Below, piece by piece: positions 37,701-43,700 of a stretch of 64,000 nucleotides of DNA (position 1 is its first letter; each line of letters opens with the position of its first letter). The position numbers and the translations under genes were made by a program. The DNA comes from Crocodylus rhombifer (Eukaryota > Chordata > Crocodylia > Crocodylidae): contig JAVSML010001074.1 of NCBI GenBank assembly GCA_038503035.1, forward strand, positions 1 through 64,000. Reading direction: 5' to 3'. Under the pieces are notes generated by a model. It saw nothing but the letters and a program-made list of their open reading frames with translations, ran no database searches and had not been told where the DNA came from.

Positions 37701-40700
37701 CCCACAGGAGGCCTCAAATGCCTCTACACAAACGCTCGTAGTATGGGCAACAAGCAGGAGGAACTTGCCCTCCTGCTGGCTGACACCAGCCTGGACATAG
37801 TGGGGATTATGGAAATGTGGTGGGACGCAACGCATGATTGGGCAGTGAATGTCAAGGGCTATAGGCTGTATAGGAGGGACAGGATAGGAAAGAGAGGTGG
37901 GGGCGTGGCGCTCTATATTAAGGAGGAATACACATCATTGTTAATTAGCAAGGAGTCAGGGGAGGGGCACTCTGAAGTGCTTTGGGTTAGAGTACAAGGC
38001 AGTCGAGGGGAAAGGGACTCTACTACAGACCTCCCAACCAGGGAGAAGAGCTTGACCAGGAATTCTTGGGTCAGCTCACAGAGGTAGTGAAGGCTAAGGA
38101 TGTGGTAGTCATGGGGGACCTGAATTTCCCGGACATCTGCTGGGAAGAGCAGTCAGCCAGGCCTGAATGCTCACGTAGGTTCTTGGCCAAAGTGCAGGAC
38201 CTCCATCTAACCCAGGAGGTGCACAGCCCCACCAGGGGAGACGCCTTGTTGGACCTAGTGCTGGCTACGGGTGATGACCTGGTGAGGGGGCTGCGGGTGC
38301 TCGACCACCTGGGCGACAGCGATCATCGCCTGCTGGAATTCACCATCCAGCGCAAGGTGGCAAAGGCATGCAGTAAGGTAGTGGCCCTAGATTTTAGAAG
38401 GGCAGACTTCAACGAGCTAAGGAGGATAGTTGGAGAAGCGCTGAGGCCCCGGAGGGGAGGGGTGCCAGGTGTCCAAGGAGAGTGGTCGCTCCTTAAGGAG
38501 ACGATCCTCCAAGCCCAAAGGAAGGTAATCCCAACGGGGATCAAAGGGAGCAGGAGAGCACACAAGCCTCCGTGGCTCACCAAAAGCATCCGGGAATGTC
38601 TCCTAGCTAAAAAGGAGGCTTATACCCAATGGAAAGAAGGGGTCATCACCAGGGAGGACTATTCTGTAGTTGCTCGGGGATGTAGGAGGGTAGTTAGGAA
38701 GGCCAAGGCAGAGATGGAACTGGGACTAACTTCCCAGATTAAGGACAATAAGAAGTCCTTTTTTAAATACATAGGGGGTAAAAAGAAGGTCCCGGGTAAT
38801 GTGGGGCCCTTGCAGGACGCGATGGGAAATTTGGTCGTCACACCAGACGGCAAAGCTAACATGTTTAATGATTTCTTTGCCTCCATCTTCCTAAGTAGGG
38901 ACCAGAACAGCCACCTCCCTGCTGGGCCCCCCATGGGCCCTGGGGGAGGCACACCTGGGCCGTGGGTTAGAGAGGATTTAGTTAGGGAGCTTCTGGAGCG
39001 GTTGGACGTATTCAAGTCAGCCGGCCCGGATGATCTCCACCCTAGAGTTCTAAAGGAACTGGCTGAGGTCATTGCAAGTCCCCTGGCACAACTTTATGAG
39101 CATTCGTGGTGCTCTGGTGAGGTACTGGAGGACTGGAAGAGGGCCAACGTGGTCCCCATCTTCAAAAAAGGCAGGAAGGAGGACCCAGGAAACTATAGGC
39201 CGGTTAGTCTTTCCTTGATCCTAGGCAAGCTGTTCGAGAAAATTATGCTGGCACACATCCAGGAGGGGCCAGCAGGGGACTGCATACTTAGGGGCAACCA
39301 ACATGGGTTCATCAGTGGCAGGTCCTGTCAGACCAACCTGGTGGCCTTTTACGATCAGATCACCAGATCATTAGATGCAGGGGTAGCAGTGGATATAGTC
39401 TTCCTGGACTTCCGGAAGGCTTTTGACACTGTCCCTCACCCTGTTCTCGTTAAGAAACTGGGGGGCTGTGGTGTAGACACCCACACAGTCAAATGGGTCA
39501 CCAACTGGCTGGAGGGCCGCACCCAGAGGGTGGTAGTGGATGGGTCCTTCTCAACCTGGAAGGACGTGGGCAGTGGGGTTCCGCAGGACTCGGTCCTCGG
39601 GCCTGCACTGTTCAACATCTTCATCAGTGATTTGGACGAGGGGGTAAAAAGCACCCCACTGAAATTTGCTGATGACACTAAGATGTGGGGGGACGTGGGC
39701 ACATTGGAAGGATGCAACAGGCTACAATCAGACCTAGACAGGTTACAAGGGTGGGCGGATGAGAATAGGATGGGTTTCAACACAGACAAGTGGAAGGTGA
39801 TGCACCTCGGGAGGAACAACCGGCACCATACCTACAGGTTAGGGAACTCCCCTCTTGTCAGCATGGAGGCGGAAAAGGACCTGGGGGTCATCATCGACTC
39901 CAAGATGAACATGGGCCGGCAGTGTGGGGATGCAGTTAGGAAGGCCAACCGCACCTTGTCATGCATCCACAGATGCATCTCGAGCAGGTCCAAAGAGGTG
40001 ATCCTCCCCCTCTATGCGGCACTGGTCAGGCCGCAGTTGGAGTACTGCGTCCAGTTTTGGGCGCCACACTTCAAAAGGGATGTCAAGAGCATGGAGAGGG
40101 TCCAGAGGAGGGCCACTCGCATGATCAGGGGACAGCAGGGCAGGCCCTACGAGGAGAGGCTACGGGACCTGAACCTGTTCAGCCTCCAAAAGAGAAGGCT
40201 GAGGGGGGATCTTGTGGCCTGTTATAAACTAGTCAGAGGGGATCAGCAGGCATTGGGGGAGTCACTGTTCCCCCGAACACCGCCAGGAGTGACCAGGAAT
40301 AATGGTCACAAGCTGGCAGAGGGTAGGTTTAGGTTAGATATCAGGAGGCGCTACTTCACGGTCAGGGCGGCTAGGGTCTGGAACCAACTTCTAAGAGAAG
40401 TGGTGCAGGCTCCTACCCTGGGGGTGTGTAAGAGGAGGTTAGATGAACATCTTGCTGGGGTCGTTTGACCCCAGTACTCTTTCCTGCCATGGCAGGGGGT
40501 CAGACTAGATGATCTGCTCAGGTCCCTTCCGACCCTAGAAACTATGAAACTATGAAACATCTCCAGTTCAATACTGACATCAGAAATGAACTAGTTTTCT
40601 TTCAGAATTTGTTTTCTGTGGGTTGGTAGGTGGATAGACAAACAGATAGCATTGTCCTGAAAATCAAGTTTAGATTCGTGACTTTCAAAGGGGATTGTTT

Positions 40701-43700
40701 ATTTAAAAGATTGTATCACTGGTGGCAGGTTGAGAGTTACACAATGGCAGGGCAGAAAGAAAAGTTGGAAGCCTATGGTGGTAACGAGAACCAGCAGGGC
40801 CCTGTAGGTTTGGAGAAACAAAAGATCTGGGAGCCTGTCCATGTGGGAGGATCAGTGTCCATCAAGGGGAAAGAGGGAATGGAAGGTCAGGTTGAAGCTA
40901 TGTGTACAAGAGAGGCGGCCTCCTTAACTGAATTTTAAACAAACTCAAGGGTTCAGAGCTCACTTTGTTTTGGTTGAAATTCAGATAATTTTTAGTGCTT
41001 TGTGAAAAGGCACTGTTCGGTTCCAACTTCAGTTTCGAGGTCTGGATGGAATAGTGTTTTGTACTGAATATAATTTCAAGTCAAAACAGCCTCATTCTTT
41101 TGCTTTGTTGAAACAGTGAGGCTGTTTTGATCCTGTTTCAACCGTTTTGCCGGACCATGGGGCTGGGGAAAGGAACTCAGCCCAGATCACGCTGGGGGGT
41201 GACTTCCCATTCCCAGCGCTATAGTCGAAACATTTCAACTAGTCTTATTTTGTTTTGAGGCTATTTCGACAGCCTTTGTTTCATTTAGATTTTGCTGTTT
41301 CGACCTCTAAATTAGTAGAAACAGTGTCAAAACCTAAGGGCCGTTGAAACTTTGCACAGCCCTAGTAATTTTTTTATAATAAATAGTTCAATTCAACCCA
41401 GTCTGGGCTGCCTCGGAACAGATTTAATTTACTAATCTCCATTTTTTTCTGATACAGTGCAAACAAATAGCAAAATGAGCAATTTGTAATTTATAGCTAA
41501 TACTTTGCAGTGATGCTTGGGAATAAGGAACATCTCTGATTATACATCTGGACAACACCTAGATCTGTGGCCTCTGATCCTGATAGTGACTTTTAGATGG
41601 TGCTGTAATATAAATAAAATTAATATTATCTTTGCTTACCATTGTATCAGTGTAGTCTTCAAGCTTTGCTGCGGGGATCATCTTTTTGTGTTGCAAAAAA
41701 AGATCTTTCAGGAAGTCCTATGATCATAAAAGAGTCAGAAAGAAATGGTGCAGGCTATAATATTAAGAAATGAGGCATCACTTGAGCAAAGTACCTAAAA
41801 TGTGTTTAATTTTAAGCAAAAAATTCCATTGACTTCATTTTAATTTAACATGAGCTGAAAACATTTTAAGTTGCTTTTACTTGCTGGGTTTTCAAAGGAC
41901 ATATTAACATAATGATATTCTTTCACAACAAAGATAATAGAACATTTAATTAGAAATTCTGCAGCATGAGACAAGCAGGATGTTTTGATATTAAATGATA
42001 CCCCAAACTCCCATAATTTTCTAATCTAATAGGGGCCAAACTTTTTTTCAGGCACGCTACAAATTACATTTCAAGTGTCACTCTGATCCCCTTCCCCTAC
42101 TAGATCTGCTGCTCTGCCTTCTGTTCCCCACCTAATCTGCTCTCTATTCTGTGCTTCCTGCTTTGTGCTCCCTGCCTGATTTGCTTCTTTGCTTTCTGCT
42201 TCCTGCCTTATCTGCCACTATGCTACCTGTCCCCTCCTGATCTGCTGTGGAACACAGAGGGACTGCCCGTGCCAAGCTGGCCACCCCGTCCTAACCCATT
42301 TTAAATTACAGTTGTCATGATTCAGCAGTGCACTCACTTTGTATTCACTTAAATCTGTGCTTAGACATATGCTGAAATTCCCACGCATGTTAGCCTCCAA
42401 ACCAGGAGCAGTGTTGGAGTGCATGTGGTGCTGTACTAACCTGGTTACATTACTCCCAGTGTGGGAGCCAGTGGATCTCGAGTTATCGCAGCCTGTCTCA
42501 GTATGCACCTCACAGACATCCCCAGCATGACTTAAACATGTGTTTCTAGTTAGGCAGACTTCTGGACATGGTTGATATGAAGTATTTGACTATATGCTTT
42601 CTTGCTTTGGTGTCTGAGGCAATAGGCTTGGCTTAACAATGACGTAAATGTTGGGACAAATCCTTTCCTTCCCCTGCTTTTCAGAAAGCTTTTCATGAAC
42701 AGATCTAAACTGAGTTATGACACTAATTAATAAAATTAATTAATCATGTGGAACTGCAGTGTCTCTGTTTAGCAGGGACAGGAATAAAGAGGCTGGACTA
42801 GGGAATGTGCACATCCATAGACCAGGGAGCCATGCTGTGTGGTGGATCTTCTCACAACTGTGCAGAGGGAAGTTGGCGTGGGCTGGGGAGAAGGCTAGAA
42901 GTATGGTCAGTAGATCTACAAATAAGAGGATTTACTGGCTACTTCTGGATACCAGCAGAAGCAGAGAACATGATGGAGTCACAGTGATAGCACATGTGCT
43001 CATTGCTAATGTCAATTTCTACAGAAAAACTTAAAAATGCCATTTACCAATCTAATGAAAAGCCAGTAGAATGACTAAAGCCAATGGAATAGATCCACAC
43101 TGATTTAAAATGTCCCATAAGTCAAACCCAGGGAGACAATTAGAATAACTTACTTTGAGCTCACCAGCGGAAATAAATCCACTGCTATCCGCATCATATT
43201 TGCGCCAAATCTAGGAAGGGACAAATTGGCAAGGCCTCAGATTAATCATCAAAGATGGTTATGCAGCTCATAAAGATCTATCAGTTCCACAATGTCCATG
43301 TAACTGTATTATTCAACACTTAATTTATTGTGGACAAAATAAAATTATTCACACAATAATTTTTACATTAATTTACTATTACAGTAATGTGTATGATGGG
43401 CTGGAAAAAAAATCATCATCTGTTTAATACAGATACTCTTCTTATAAAGGAGATATGTAGTCAGAGAGAGAAACTGATTAAAATTTCTTACTTCATTTGT
43501 ACATGCAGTTACCATGGTTGCTCACTCAGAGTAGTAATTTGCCTGTGTAAATTATCACTTAGAGGAATAACTAACTACCCATTTGTACTCACAGGCACCC
43601 AGCTTGCATACAAAATCAGGATAACTGCAAGCATGCGTTCAAAATCAAGCCTTTGTAGTTGAGAATATGTTGAAACTAAGAGTTTATATTCAATAATAAC

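Larger units (their letters stand above)
37345..40558 (+). mobile_element. CR1 LINE, nearly intact but 5'-truncated
   Basis: A 3.2-kb CR1 inserted antisense to SCGN in intron 6. It holds the 3' end of ORF1, a frameshifted endonuclease region, an 800-codon open ORF2 body and a full 3' UTR ending gtcccttccgaccctag plus an 8-mer tail aaactatgaaactatgaaac. The 3' UTR matches the 13440-13613 copy. The long open frame and canonical 3' end mean it is young relative to the other CR1 copies here. The 5' edge is set where ORF1-like coding begins and may be off by tens of bases. Confidence 0.92.
24901..41639 (-). other. SCGN intron 6 (16.7 kb, repeat-rich)
   Basis: This is the largest intron wholly inside the window. 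It contains nine or more elements listed separately: TIR elements, two GC-rich retroposon-like copies, the TA-flanked 0.94-kb element, an old CR1, a solo LTR, MIR-like fragments and a young CR1. The stretches 24901-25960, 27500-29040, 29996-30570, 32561-35420 and 36690-37340 show nothing recognisable beyond AT-rich intronic sequence. Confidence 0.8.
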
